This document shows, one piece after another, positions 23,375-36,477 of a stretch of 64,000 nt of DNA. The notes beneath the pieces were generated by a model, which was given only the letters and a program-made list of their open reading frames with translations, was not told where the DNA came from and ran no database searches. The translations under genes were made by a program, and so were the position numbers. This stretch comes from Vanilla planifolia. Lineage: Eukaryota > Streptophyta > Magnoliopsida > Asparagales > Orchidaceae. How positions within the stretch are numbered: the first letter of the stretch is position 1; every line of letters begins with the position of its first letter. The stretch spans positions 22,820,593-22,884,592 of the forward strand of contig CM043875.1 in the NCBI GenBank assembly GCA_023846275.1, in the 5' to 3' direction.

Positions 23375-26300
23375 TCACCTATGCAAAATTAACTTAGAAT
23401 TATGGCGTTTCATAGGGTTTTTTAAATACATTTCTTTTCAAAATCTTAAACTTTTCTCGCACCTTATTTTACTTTCTTTTATTTATAAAGTACATCCTAA
23501 TATAGACCAAGAAAAATGTGATGATAACTCTACTTGTGCTATATGCATTCAATATATGAGTAGAGTTCCTTTTTATTGAATCTCATATTAATTTTGATGA
23601 TAAAAAAATTAATTATTAAATCATTATTAAATATTTTTTCTTTTATTTATTCATATAGTTCTAACAAGTGTTTTGAGTAATGTCAAGATAGTTTGGGTGG
23701 AGAAAATGCAATGGAAAAATCCATTCAAGGTTGAAATGCATAAGTTCCAAGCTAATGAGCATGCAAATAAAATGTCCTAAATTACAAAATTTAAAAACTT
23801 ATTATACTTAACTTTCTTCAATGAAAATCTTTCAAATTTATTATTCATGCATAAAATCATCCTTTTTTGTTTTAGTACACTTCCAAACATGTCTTCCTTA
23901 AATATCTTTTTGCAAGATCTAGTGCCACTATTATGTTAGCTCATTATTTAAAGATGCAAAATTTATAATTTTTTATTTTTTAAATATGGCTTTACTTAAC
24001 TGAGCTATTAAGCCATTTAATGTGGCTTCAATTTTGTGCAACCTAACACATGAATTCTCTACTGCATGATATTATGTGTTCTTCTTTGTCTTAAATGTCT
24101 CTAAGTTTTCTACTTTGTTTTATTTTTGTAACATCGTGTAATCTCAACATGCCAAGAAAACATTATAAGACAAGATGATAAAGTTAATAGCAAGAAAGAT
24201 TAAATATTTAATATCAAATTTTAATTTAAAATTATTTTTTAATATAAAATTAAATTTATGAAATAAATGCTAGCAAGACAAATATGCAAAAATTTATGCA
24301 TTTTTTTAACTACATTGAATAACTTTAATTTTTTATGTAGTAATTTTGGTTGTACTTACCAAGAAACAAATTTGGAGACCTAAGCATGCAATTTGTATTT
24401 TAGGTAAAATATAATGTAGATCACTCTAAAAAATTGTCACTTAATGGTTGAGAAAATGCTTAGTTAAAGTAAGGCTTGTTAATTATAATAGATAAGGCTA
24501 ACTGATGCTATTCATGGGAGTTGAAATCAAATATACATATGTTAGCCCTCATGCAAAAATTAAATTCATATTGAGAAATGATAAACAATTTGGTTGATCA
24601 AAGAGTTATCTTCATTTAATAACTCTTAATCCTTTTAGCTTCTAAGTTGGTCCCATTTTGGTAATAGATCCTTGGTGATGTGGGAATTTTGAAGTCCTTC
24701 ATCTTAACTTGGAACTCGACCATTGTGAAGTGTGGAACATGACAAAATCCTCTTTATTACCTAGTGATGGAGATATGCAAGGTAAATGCTTTTCAATATT
24801 ATATGATAAATGATAGGATGGCATGAGAACAATAGTGATGATGAGAAAAATCTAAATTTGTTTATGGTAGGCATGATTGCACCAACCTAGTGTTAATGAC
24901 ATAAGCTAGGTTTAGGAATTAGCTATAGTAAGTGGAGCTAGCCAAGAACTAATAGAGATGATTAGATGGCATCATGAGGAGGGAGCAGTAACTGCATTAA
25001 ATTGTTTGGTGTGTGCAATGAAGTCTCATATGAAATATGTTTAGTAATGAAAGTGTTAAGCCCCACCTAACTAATCCATAATAATTACAAAATGAGAGAT
25101 TAAATATAAATGAATAGACATATGTGGATATATAGAGATCCTAGGCAAGCATTAGATAATGAAACAATCTAACACCTACTCAATGCCATGTTATTGTTAT
25201 CTTAACTCAAAATAAAAATGCTCATAATTAAAAAAAATCAATAAGAAAAATATAATTATAGAAACTACATCATAGACATCCAACTACATCAACAATATCA
25301 TAAAAACTTGTCATAAATTATAGTGTATTGAATGCTAAAGATTGATATAGATAACTCACAAATATGTACATTCAATTGTTTCACAAAAACTACACATAAC
25401 CCTATATCATACTTTACTTAATGATTCATCTAGTAAGTAAGATCCTCATTCATAACATCATAATATCCATCTTGGTGTGTCGTAGATACATAAACTTTGA
25501 TGTAAATACTAGTAAAACTCTATAGAGCTTGATAAAAAAATTATTATAGTAATAAGATATAAAAATGATAAACAATGTATGAGTAATCAAATGATAAATA
25601 ATACCCATGAGTAAACCAAACCACACATAAGAATATTTTCCATGTTGGTTATCTTATTTCAAATTTTTTATGTTATATTCCTTAGAGAATAACTTTCTTT
25701 TTAACCATTATTTTTTAGGTCTAATAACCAATATCTATATCAATATTGTCTCTACTTATAGGCATCGATAAGTTGTAATAATTCATATAAAGGTATCCTT
25801 ATCTTTGCCACAACATCTTACAAAAAATACTAGTGACATTATGTAAATAATTTATATAAGATTATCATTAATCTAGCCATCTTATATAATGTATTAATGG
25901 CACTATACAATGAGGTCATGAAACCAATAGTAAAGATATCCATATATTGGCTATCTTGTATAGAGAATTAATGGAACTATATCATATAATGAGAATAATA
26001 TTTCAAAAAATTCTAATTATATGAAAAATTTTATATGTAGAATTATTCCCATATAAATCAAGTAAATAAGAACAATATTGAAATATAATCATGTGTAAAT
26101 AAAATTTCAATGATCTCTAAGTAATCACACAATTTAAATATATCAAATTAATTATTATAATAAATACATATGAAACCATTTAAAATCATGTATTAATTAA
26201 CTATTATTTTATGTCATAGTAATTAAATTTATCTATCTAAATTCAAGACAAAAATACATTGTCCAATCTTCTTATTCTCTTGATATCATATAATATCATA

Positions 26301-26980
26301 GATGCATAGAATCTTTATTCATTCTTTACTAAATGAATAACATCAACACTTCTTATATTTATTAAACTAAAACCTCCTTTTTAATTGTTCCCTTAATTAT
26401 GGAATACGATGTACCCATCATACTATGCATTCATCATATACCCTTCGTACAATCAATCCATCATGACCTCCATTTCCAAACCTTTAATACTCAACCCAAA
26501 GCACCATATCATGAACACATTATATTGTGCATTCCTTCTAATTCAATTTTGATCAAACCTACCTCTCTTTATTAACTTTTGTCTATTGTATTGTACTTAG
26601 AGTTATCATATAATATGCTTGATTCCATTCTTTGTATAACTGCTCAACAAACCTTATGTGTATTAACTTATGAAATTGACCTCAAACTAATCATACCATA
26701 CAATGGGTCTCTAATACATGGTTTTCACTCCAATCAAAACAAGACTTCTTCTAATCATTAAAAATACATGTTAACAACATACATTAGCTAAGCTTTAATC
26801 TATTATAACATAAAAGCAATTGCATTAGTGAAAAGAACCAAATTCTATTTTCCACGTTAATCCTTTGCTTTCTTTCTAGATTTATCTTACCCCATCTCTT
26901 CCTCATCTTTTAATAACAACTTATCATCCAAATTCTCTTGAAAAAATTATCCTTTAATTTCACTTTACTCCAACATCAAT
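23375..26980. other. Gap: decayed repeat sequence, no gene recognised
   Basis: AT-rich DNA without coding motifs. It includes the LTR-end word TGTTAAGCCCCACC at 25,054 and, at 26,400-26,760, a stretch of TCATACTATGCATTCATCAT-type words like those inside the long LTRs. It may be a minus-strand LTR of the same general kind, but I could not place both ends. The frame at 26,579-26,761 is not supported. Confidence 0.35.
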
Positions 26981-27130
26981 TCTCTTCTCTTTTCTTCCTC
27001 TTTACTTATATTCTTTCTTTCTTTCTCTCCCTCCTCTCTCCCCTTCTCTCTCTATCCTCTCCTCTTTACTCTCTCCCTCTCTAACACTCTCTCTTCCCTT
27101 CCAAACAACTCTTCTAAACAACTCTCTCTT
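26980..27130. repeat. Pyrimidine-rich tract
   Basis: Long CT runs (TTCTTTCTTTCTCTCCCTCC, CTCTCCCCTTCTCTCTC). It could be the purine tract of a minus-strand LTR, as elsewhere in this window, or the 5' untranslated part of the LINE that follows. Confidence 0.8.
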
Positions 27131-28249
27131 CCACTTCTTTTATTTTTGTATCTTTCTCAATTCACTATTTGTTGCCCTTGGTTGCCATTTATCAGTTGTA
27201 TTAATGCCTCTATCTTTCCCTTGCATAGTTTCATTGCCTCCCTCTACTCTACTGTAGTGTCACTTTCTTGTTCTATAATAGCATCGCTCACACCCATCTG
27301 GAGGAGCTTTTTGTGTGCAACAGTGAAGCTCTAGGCACTGCTACATGTAAGAGTGGACTAGCTCCTTGTTGATAGGATATGTTAGGCTTTAAGCAAAAGA
27401 ATCGAGTGGCCCTATCAAGATCAACGAAGCCAACTACAATTATCACAATATTATGCCATGAATTAGGATTGATTGCAAAATCAATGTCAATCTTGATTAT
27501 TGTTACTCAATCATCCATGGCCATGACAAATGTGTCAATGGTAGAACAGGGGGCCTTGCTATTGAGATCGTGAAGGTCACCTAGTTTGAATGAAATTTCC
27601 TTAGATCAGTGCATTGTTTCTTTGACATCATAAAAAAAATATGGAATGTTACATGAACGTAGTTCCACTAATTACGCTCTATGAAGGTTCTCAAAGCTTA
27701 GCTTCATCTGCATGGTCACAAGTTGCTCAAAAAGTGTTATAGAGAATATATTGTCATCAAAGTCAATTTCTTTTGATAGGACATACCAACTATGGATCCC
27801 CTTTGCTTGGAAGCTTTCCACATGCCTTTGGAGTTCAAGGGGATAGCCTCAAATAGCTAAATTTGAGCTCTTTTACTCATACCTAAGGAACTAAAAATTA
27901 TGTTTTTATAATTTTACTCACGTGTAGTAGGCTTCAATGATGAATGAGACAACCCAAGAGCCCAAAAGCTTTCATGATGCCCTTAAAAGAAGATCTAGAG
28001 GAGGACCTTAGCCTATTGTAGGTGGTTGTGCACTTTTTCTTGTCTCTTAACCTACTTATCAGGATGTCACCCATATGGTTTTTAATGACAAGTTCTATCT
28101 CAATGACTCTATTGTAAAGGTATTTATGCATGCTTGTGCATGAAGAATTGACTTACAACAGTTTGATCTATTAGGGAAAACTTATGATAACAAGTTTTCT
28201 TTTACTTAGGTAGCTTGAGCACTTCAAGAGCAATGGGGTCACTATAGTG

Positions 28250-28700
28250 GATTCAAAGTCCTAAGCATGGGCTTCCATTATTTCCTCCACTTTGTTAATA
28301 GTGCCAATAGAGATGCAGTGTAGTATGGTGACCCGTGAACTATGACAGGCTTGGTCTTTGGGTTGGAGTTTTGGACACCAAACTTTGAGCCTTACCATTC
28401 TACCATTATGTGCATGCCAATCTGGATAAAACTCCCTCACATCCCCTTTTTGTATTATGAACCAAAGGATTTAGTACATATTACTACTTTGGTTAGAGAG
28501 TTGCTAAAGATAGATGATTAGACTAACATTATGGTAAAGTCCACTTATGCTAAAATCTATTTCCATATGGATCGAACTTCACCTCTTATTTTTAGTATTT
28601 GGTTGGAAGGCCCATAAGGATTATTTTTTCAATGCTTTAAGTATGAAGATCTCTTATTGATGTGCTTTGATTATGGAAAAGTAGGTCACATAACTAGAGC
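28250..28700 (+). pseudogene. LINE ORF1 relic (DUF4283 plus zinc knuckle)
   Basis: ORF1 of plant LINEs makes the nucleic-acid-binding protein of the element. In one frame from about 28,270 I read MGFHYFLHFVNSANRDAV, then a GPW-like turn, LVFGLEFWTPNFEP, WIKLPHIPFLYYEP (28,423 on; family W.RLP.LP.EYY), LLKID, and the knuckle CFDYGKVGH (28,663-28,689). The knuckle has lost its second and last cysteines (CX2CX4HX4C expected). At least three in-frame stops occur. The variable C-terminal tail (28,700-29,400) cannot be read. The short open frames at 27,146-27,573 and 28,957-29,142 flank it and may be further pieces of ORF1, without proof. Confidence 0.8.
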
Positions 28701-29422
28701 AAGCAAGAAGGTTAGTGAGGGTAATGTGTTGCAACTCCTAAGGTGCTAAATTTGACATTAGAAGTTGTACCTAAGTAGCTTAGCATCACTGTTGTGTAGC
28801 CTTTATAGCCAAAGGAGATGGAAAATATTCCCATGTGGGATCTAGTAATGCTGGGGCCATGGTTGATTATTCTCCATAGGTTCCTCTAGAACATTAGTGG
28901 TGGTTCCTAGTAAAATGTAGTAAAACATGGTATTATAATATCATACACAATAAATAGTGGAGGTACAAAGGCCTCTTATGTGTCAGAAACAACATCCATG
29001 TAGTCTTGAAGCTAGTCGTAGCATCCCTAGCTTCATATTTCAAGAGCAGGGCGAGTTCAACCTTGTGAATCTTATTAAGGTGGCCTTTTTGATGGCCATG
29101 GTTCTACCCAATTCTTCAAACCAAAAGCAAGGGCAGCATTAGCTACAACAATAACACACTAGCCATAGTCACAGCTCCTTCCTTGTGCTACGAAGGAGTC
29201 CTTAGCTATAGAACTAGCCAACCGAGCTTCACCTATATCCTCAAAGACTCCTTTGGTACTAATGGGATGCATTAATTTGGGAACTTATTTTCCATTATTA
29301 GCCAATTAGGTTCGAATGGATTAAACCAAGAATTGAAGTAGCTTGGATTGTTGCTTGACATTTTAATGTAACATCATCATGAGAAGTACTTGGTTAGTGG
29401 ATAATTTTACCTATATTTGAAG

Positions 29423-29491
29423 ATGACCATAACACTTCTATGGAATATAAGAGGAATCAAATCTTGCTCTTCCCTTAACTATCTCTATTAG
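29423..29491 (+). pseudogene. LINE ORF2 relic, first part: endonuclease start
   Basis: MTITLLWNIRGIKS at 29,423 matches the usual opening of plant LINE ORF2 (M...LSWN.RG), the start of the apurinic-type endonuclease that nicks target DNA. The frame continues as SSLNYLY and stops exactly where an LTR-like TGTAATATC begins (29,492). The remainder resumes near 31,980. Confidence 0.75.
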
Positions 29492-31727
29492 TGTAATATC
29501 TTAAAAGTATAGGTAAGAAATTTTAATAAATTCAAATCATGTGATGTTGAAATAAAAAATATTAGAGAATCATTGATGATCTTAAAAAGGGAGGACTTAT
29601 AAACTAATAATATTGATCAAAATATATTTCTAAAATTTTATAATTTTTTTTAGAATTGTTTATGAATGTTTTAGGATTTTAATGTATTATGTGAGTTTGA
29701 TGAAGCATATTTGACTGTGAGTTATAGTTTGACAGGTTAAGTGAGGAAGGGGTTAATTATGCAATATGATCGTGAAGTATTATATAGAATAATCAGGTAA
29801 GAGAGTGAAAGAACATGATACAAGTATAAATGAGAACAAAACTAGCCCTATAATTGTATAAGATGATCATGACTTTGTTCTAAGTCTTTAATTCATAAGA
29901 GTAAATAACAAGTAAATAATTTATAATTATATATACAATGGACACTAACATTCAAGTATGATAGAGTGTAGTGCCCCACTACCTACTAGTATAAGTATGA
30001 TAAAATAAATGTATCATTATGTTAAAGTGTAAAGAGGAATCCATAAAGGTATCATGTCATACAATACAATAAAATTATATTGTACCATACAATTGTAAGA
30101 CGAGAAAATAAAGTAGACTCAATGTGGAAGCATTTAAGGAAATACACCTTAAAATGATCATATAATATCATAAACTTATTATATTAGTACGATTAGACAT
30201 AAGAGCATGGATCATCATTGGTTATAAGTTGTAAGGATTTATCATATAGTATAATAGGAAATAATGAATTTGGATTTATATGAGATTTAGAAATAAATAA
30301 TATGGACCTAATAATCATACTTGTATGATTAACAAAAACTAAATAATACTTAAAGTTGAAATAGCAAAGAACTAGGAAAACTAATATGGGGGTGAGTTTA
30401 ATCTACATGAATCCTTTGTAAACAAAAGTTAGAAGGTGAAAAGGTATCCGCATAGAAAGACCGAACTATTATAGGCATTTAAAAGATAGGGCATGTGAAA
30501 CGTCATGAGAATAAGTATAAATAAGACATTGGTTATAATTTTGAGAGTTTTTTGGGAAATTTTAGAAGTATAGCACTTGATTATAGTTAGTAGAGACAAG
30601 AGAAGAGTAATTGAAGGTGTCCCTAAGACACTTGAAAAGAGGCCGTGTAAGAAAAAAGATAAAATTGAGAAGAAAAGCTTTCAAGTACTTAACAATTGAG
30701 ACTATGAGCAAAGTTCTAGTCTTAATGCGATCATTACTTATATTTAAAAGATAAGAAAATCTTATATAATACATATATGATTTGACATGATGTATAATAC
30801 TAGATTAAAAGCCCTAAATAATATAAAAATATTATATTTAGAGATATTTGTTATTATTATTGTAATAATATGTTACTATGAATTATTTGTGATATTTTTT
30901 GATTAGTTATATACTAAATATATTTCATATCACATGTGTTGAATGAGAAAACAAGTGATTAAAAAATGTTGATAATAATATTACATAACATAAGTAAGAA
31001 ATGAAGCTTCTAAGATGGCTTTCCAAAGAAAACTCATTATTAAAAATAATATTTCTTTGAAAGTTAGTGTTTTACTATCTAAAATAATAATTTTTTTAAA
31101 AGTAAGACCATTACTATGAATAATATTTCTGTAGAAATGTTGCTACAAAAATATCATTAGAAATTTAAAAATTAGTATTTTAGATACATAAAAAAAAGAG
31201 TTAACAAAATTTAATATGTTTTTTAAAGAGAAAATTATGTTTCAAATGAATTCAAAGAAAAAATATATAATATATATTTTATTAATTTAGATTATTGTTA
31301 ACATAGATTATGCATGCAATTAGTTGATAATATTGTTTTATATTATGTTACATGATTTATCAGGCTAGTGTTAGTTGGCATCTCCCTATTTTAGCCTTAT
31401 ACTTTTAAGACAAAGGAAGACATTTGATGGGGGTTAGCACATGAAGAATTTAGAAGATGCTATAATTATAATTAAATGTATGATTTCCATTCATATTTTA
31501 TTTGAGCAAAACATATATGCAAAGAAATTATAGCTATTGATATTATATGCATTTGTGTTTTTAAATACAAATGTGAAAAAAATTTTCTCCACTTGATTGT
31601 AAAAGATGCTTTTGCTACTTTATTTCAAATGAATAAAGGTAAACATACATTATGATTTTCATAAAAAATAAAGAATGATTTTATATGTTTTTAATATGTT
31701 AAGAGAAAAGAGAAAAAAGGATGTCAT
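29492..31727 (+). mobile_element. Probable solo LTR inserted in the LINE endonuclease
   Basis: Opens TGTAATATCTTAAAAG at 29,492 and appears to end near GGATGTCA (31,727), about 2.2 kb. Coding sequence of the LINE endonuclease is recognisable on both sides but not within. The interior contains a short purine stretch (29,735-29,815) and GTATGAT-like words, as in other long LTRs here. A clean target-site duplication is not visible (TATTAG before, TAGTA after). No gag or pol was found, so a solo LTR fits best. It is younger than the LINE by its position. Confidence 0.55.
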
Positions 31728-31979
31728 AGTACCAAATCTAGTAATGGTAGTGAGGGGTTTGCCATAGTCAAATGAGAGGCATCATGTTTTTTCGTGTCAT
31801 TTTGCTTGAGGCATGGTTAAGGCCTTCTCCAAACAAAACTTCAACTAACTTTTGGGGTTTTAGTGGGGCTATGTGATTAGGCTTGCAAATAGTTAGTCTG
31901 ATGAGATCGTCATACAATGAAGGACTTTTTATTTGTCTCTATTCTTTGGTAAATGAGATATGTGATTATATTATAGATC

Positions 31980-34900
31980 ACAAGGATTGATGGTACTCTG
32001 TGGTAGTTATGTGATGTCTATGCTACCAAAGACTATCTCGATAATAAGAATTTCTAGAGTGATGTTTGCGATACAAGCTTACCTACTATCATTGATAATG
32101 ATTTCAATATGGTCATGGCTCAGGAAGAGAATAATGGGGGAAGTTCTTTTATTTCTTAGTAGCTTAAGAGGACTTCCAACACTTTATCATAAGTTTTAAT
32201 CTGTGACTTTAATTTTTCCAAAAATCCTTACACCTGGAGCAATGACAATATGAGTGGTGCCTATATTCATGAGCATCTTGATAGGGTGTTCATGGACTCT
32301 ATAGGAATTTAGTCATTTTTAAGCACTTCAAGTACTTACCTTACTAAGATGGCACTTGACCACTATCAAGTGTTGATTTAGTTTTAGTCCCTATGCTTTG
32401 AGCTTACTAGGAGTTGTTTATAGTTTGAGGATCTTAAGCTTGACTACATAGAGTTCAAAACCATTGTGGCCGAGAGCTAAATTAAGTTAATCCATGGGTC
32501 CCCTCCTACTTGGGTTAATATTAAATTTGATCATGCTTTGAGGGCTTTATCCAAATAGAATAGAGCTACCTTTGGTAGTAGTCATGCAACCCCATAGCAC
32601 TTGATCAAGAAATTGTTGTGCTTCAGCTCAAGGACTCAGTGAGATTGGATGGGATGAAGAATAGAAGATTGCTTGGGCTTATTATAGATTATCATAATGT
32701 ATTAGCTAAATAAGAATGCTAATGGAGGTAGAGAGCTAAGCAACAATGGGTCACTATGGGTGAACATAGCACATCTTTCTTCTTTTCTACTTCTATGAGT
32801 AATTAGAGAGAAAACCACATTAGTTCTTTGGTCATTGAGGATGGTACTACTATTAGAATGACTAAAGATATTTAGAATGCTTTATTGGATTTTTTTAACC
32901 CAAAGATGGGAAGTGACTACTCCTTCAATTCTCCCTTAGGTACTCCCTTTGGTAAGGCTATTATTTCTTCTAACTAAGCCACTTTTCTTGTTAGTAATAT
33001 TAGACATAATGAGATTCACTAATCCATTTGGCCTATTAAACTAAGTAGGCCTTAGGTAATGATGGCATCATGGCTTCTATCATCACAGGTTATTAAAGCA
33101 TTACTCTAAATGACATTAGAGAGTTTCTTCATCATGCTTTACGTCATACACAAATGCCTGCATGTTATAGAGATACCCTTATAGTACTTGTCTATGAGGT
33201 GGGGGGAGTCAGAGCCATTGACTAATTCAAACCCATTAGCCTTACAACTCAATCTACAAGATTGTGGTCATAATCTTAATATCATGTCTATAAGTTGTTC
33301 TCCCTCACCTAATTGACCCCAAACAAATGAATTCATTCATGGCATATTAACCTCAAATAATATTTGTATAACATAAGATTTAAATCATGGACTTGCCACT
33401 TCATCATCTTAGGAAAGGCTCATGTCCCATAAGCTTGATGTTGCTTAGGATTATAATAGTCTTTGTTGGGATTTCATCATATTCATGCTCTATTACTTGG
33501 AAATTTTGAACATATGTGTGCTTCGATTAGTTCCTATATATATGGGCCTTGGTACGATAACTTCTTGAATGAGAAAATGCTTACTTGGATTATTGCATCA
33601 TGTGGATTCCTTTAGGTTGGTCTTTTATCCCCACATTTGTTCACCATTACTTTAGGGTTTTTATCTTTGATCATGCATAAAATGCAGCTCTAGTTATTAG
33701 TCAGAGGTATCAATATTTGTTTTCCTGCACTTAAGAATATTCATCTATCATATGTTAATGATATTCTCATATATTATCTTACTATATAGGCCTCTATAAG
33801 TGTTATTAAAGATATTCTTAATACCTATTGTTAAGCTTTGAGTCTATAATTTAACTATGAAAAATTAGTTATCATGTAAGGAGATAGCCTCCAAGAGAAA
33901 TAAATGGATTGTGACTAAGCTCAGGATGAGATAGGAATCTAAAGTGAAATACTTGAGCATTACCTTAAGCACGAGGCATCATGCTTTTACCTTCATACAT
34001 CTTATATAGTCATTCACTAGCTAAATATCATCTTATGGCATTTAACACTTAACATTGGATGGATGGATTGTGTTTGATGAACTCTATGTTGTTTACTTTA
34101 TTAGTGTTCACCCCTTCACATATTATGGTGCCCATGTAGGTTATTCATGTGATTGAACACAACATCCATGCTTTCTTATAAGGAGGATCACCTACTTGTC
34201 ACTTTATTCACTAAAATGACTAAGCCATTATCACTAAGCCTAAGGATATGAGGGACTTAGGCCTCCATTGATTGCTTCCATGGTAGTTTATTCTTATGCA
34301 CACCATGTGAGTTATCTTACTCAAGGGGTAAGGGAAGGGAGAGACTCATATTGGGTCAAATCTCTATAGGTCAGGTATAGTATGCATCCCCTCTATTTTA
34401 GTATCATAAAGGTGATGCCATCATTTTGAACTTCTTTATTGAGCTAGGACTTTTCATACTCCAACACTTGCTTCATGCTCAAAGATAATTGGTTAAGCCT
34501 AGGCATCCTTACCTAATTGCTTGACATGATCATTATGGACACAATAATTCCCAAGCACTTGACAAACTTTCTAGAATTTAGCAAGTTTTGAGATATGGAT
34601 TGACTATCTCATATCTTTAGTCTTTATTAGTTGAGCACATTGTTTGATCTCCTAGTTCCCTCTTGGGAGGGGAGACATCTTGGTTTGGTGTTCTATTAAG
34701 AGTAACAGCATGCATAGTTTAAATTTGTATTGTCATTTCATTAATGAGGGTGATGTAAGGTAGGTGATGGGGGCCTAGGCATGGAGCTTAAGGTATAATA
34801 AAGGATTTAGGGTTTTATTTAAGGCGTGTGACATGACACCATTCTTACTCGTGTGTAGCCAACTGGTCAAAGGATTAGTTTCTCCATTGATTCTCCATGG

Positions 34901-35640
34901 TGCCACTCTTATGTGGGAGTTATATCATGCTTTATAATCTTATTCGACTATACATCTTATTTGAGAGCACTTATTCCAGTTGGAGAATGATGTGGATTGT
35001 CTCCTATTCTTAACAGATCAATTGGGTAAGATGTAGAAAATTTACATGTAGTTTTTTACTTCTTGTAGGATATCCATTATAACATTGGATTTATACGATA
35101 TTTAGAAGAACTATAACCACCAAATTCACATCAAGCCTATGTTTTTAATCTCAGTTCTCTATAATTCCATTCTTCAACTTCCATGGCTAAGACTCTTGGG
35201 AACACATAGGGTAATTATATCCTACATAACCTTCTTCTTTGTAGCACCATCCCCTTGAAAAGGATCAAGGTCAATAGTGATGTAGTGGCTTAAAGTGATG
35301 ATAAAGTTGGCATTTATTTCACAAAGATCATAGTCGAAGTCCTCTTTTCATGTAGGTTATAGTCTATTACTCTACGTCCATTTGAGCTATAAAGGGGCAA
35401 TTCATTCTTGATTCTATTTTTAGTGAGACTCTTTAATTCCTACACTTATTAAGGATTTGGATAGAGTCTAACTCTTTTAAGGTGAACTCTTTATTTTAGG
35501 TGGTGAGTGCCACTTATAATAAATTAGGATGATTCGTTTTGACATGCTAAGACAGATATCAATTGCTTCAAAGAGATAAAGATTACACATGCATTGAGGG
35601 AGGCCAACTATATCGTTAACTGGATTACTAAGGGTGCTAT
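31980..35640 (+). pseudogene. LINE ORF2 relic, second part: endonuclease, reverse transcriptase, RNase H
   Basis: Would nick target DNA and copy LINE RNA into it. Readable parts: LCDVYATKDYLDN (about 32,000; family V.CVYAS), DNDFNMVMAQEENNGG (32,094-32,141; family GDFN.V...EE..GG), NPYTWSND (32,223 on; family FTWSN), HLDRVF (32,277), LDHYQVL (32,358; the SDH box with D kept), FKPISL (33,226-33,243), then the catalytic box SYVNDILIYY (YVND, 33,751-33,762) where FADD or YADD is expected. At about 34,913 the zinc-binding domain reads CGSYIMLYNLI, and at 35,588 HALREANY...NWITKGA is the usual RNase H end (REAN..AD.LA). Stops often stand where Trp or Gln is expected, consistent with C-to-T decay. 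Confidence 0.85.
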
Positions 35641-35699
35641 ATTATGTGATTTTCATTGGTTGCAAGAGCGTTCCTCTAAATTAAGCTTTATTTTATCAT

Positions 35700-36162
35700 T
35701 ATATTAGACTACTTGTATGACCCACCATAACTATTTTTATTATACCATTTTAGCACTCTCTCCCTACCCCCTCTCTCTTTCTCTCTTAGCTCCTCCTTTT
35801 AGACCTTAAACACCTTGCCCTTTAACTGACCTCCCAAGAGGTAGGAAGACTGGTGAAATTGACTAAAATGACCATCACTAAAATTGTATTTATGAATTTT
35901 TTCTTCCAAAATTTATAATTAACTATTTAGATATTAAAACATTATAAACTTACCATCATTGAATTCATCTCAAAGAGATCTTTTTGATAATATTCTAAAA
36001 CAAAAATTTTAATTTTATCTAAAAACATGACATTTAATAATTACTAAAATTATGTTTATATTTTTTTCTTCAAACTTTTATAACTAATTCTTTAAATATC
36101 CAAAACTTTTAAATCATAACTAATAAATTCCTTTATACTTATGTAAAATTTTGGGATGTTAA
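35700..36162 (-). mobile_element. Truncated LTR fragment (family B), minus strand
   Basis: On the minus strand it opens TAACATCCCAAAATTTTAC at about 36,162, continues like 13,476-13,870, and reaches a purine tract (CT on plus, 35,750-35,830) before being cut against the LINE 3' end. It supports family B as a real repeat with copies on both strands. Confidence 0.55.
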
Positions 36163-36279
36163 ATTTTTCTTCTAGTATAAAAATTTTATCCTAAAATTTA
36201 TTAAAATTTTGGTTATTTGTTGATCATATTTGCTTCAATTTTTAGTAGCTTCCTTTTAGTTCACCCATGCCATAAGACT

Positions 36280-36477
36280 TTAACCATTAGAATAAATCAA
36301 TTCCTTAATAATTTCATTTTTTTCATCAAATATCTTCTTTAACACCCTATTATAATATTTTATCCATTTTGGTGCACTATTGTCTTGATCCAATATGGTT
36401 TTATCTACATATCTAGAGGGTTTTTCCCACTTAGTCAGCCATTCTAACATTACTTTAATTAAAGTATGCTTAATCAT
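36280..36477 (-). other. Orphan 65-codon frame, unidentified
   Basis: Encodes a hydrophilic, Trp- and Lys-rich peptide with WLTKWEKPSRYVDKT and APKWIKYYNRVLKKIFDE. It looks more protein-like than other short frames here (mixed composition, no homopolymer runs). The same reading continues a few codons upstream without a start (YIGYYENF before the Met). It lies between two LTR fragments, so a fragment of a retroelement or an endogenous pararetrovirus-like sequence is possible, but I do not recognise it and assign no function. Confidence 0.25.

Larger units (their letters stand above)
27600..35700 (+). mobile_element. Plant L1-type LINE, decayed and split by an LTR insertion
   Basis: Non-LTR retrotransposon in plus orientation. 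In order I can read ORF1 (DUF4283 and zinc knuckle, 28,250-28,700), the start of ORF2 endonuclease (29,423-29,490), an LTR insertion (29,492-31,727), the rest of the endonuclease (31,980-32,370), reverse transcriptase (about 33,000-33,900), the zinc-binding domain found after plant reverse transcriptases (about 34,850-35,000) and a C-terminal RNase H end (35,588-35,640). Every domain carries stops and frame changes. The 5' limit is uncertain. The 3' end abuts an LTR fragment at about 35,700 and no poly(A) tail is visible. Confidence 0.85.
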
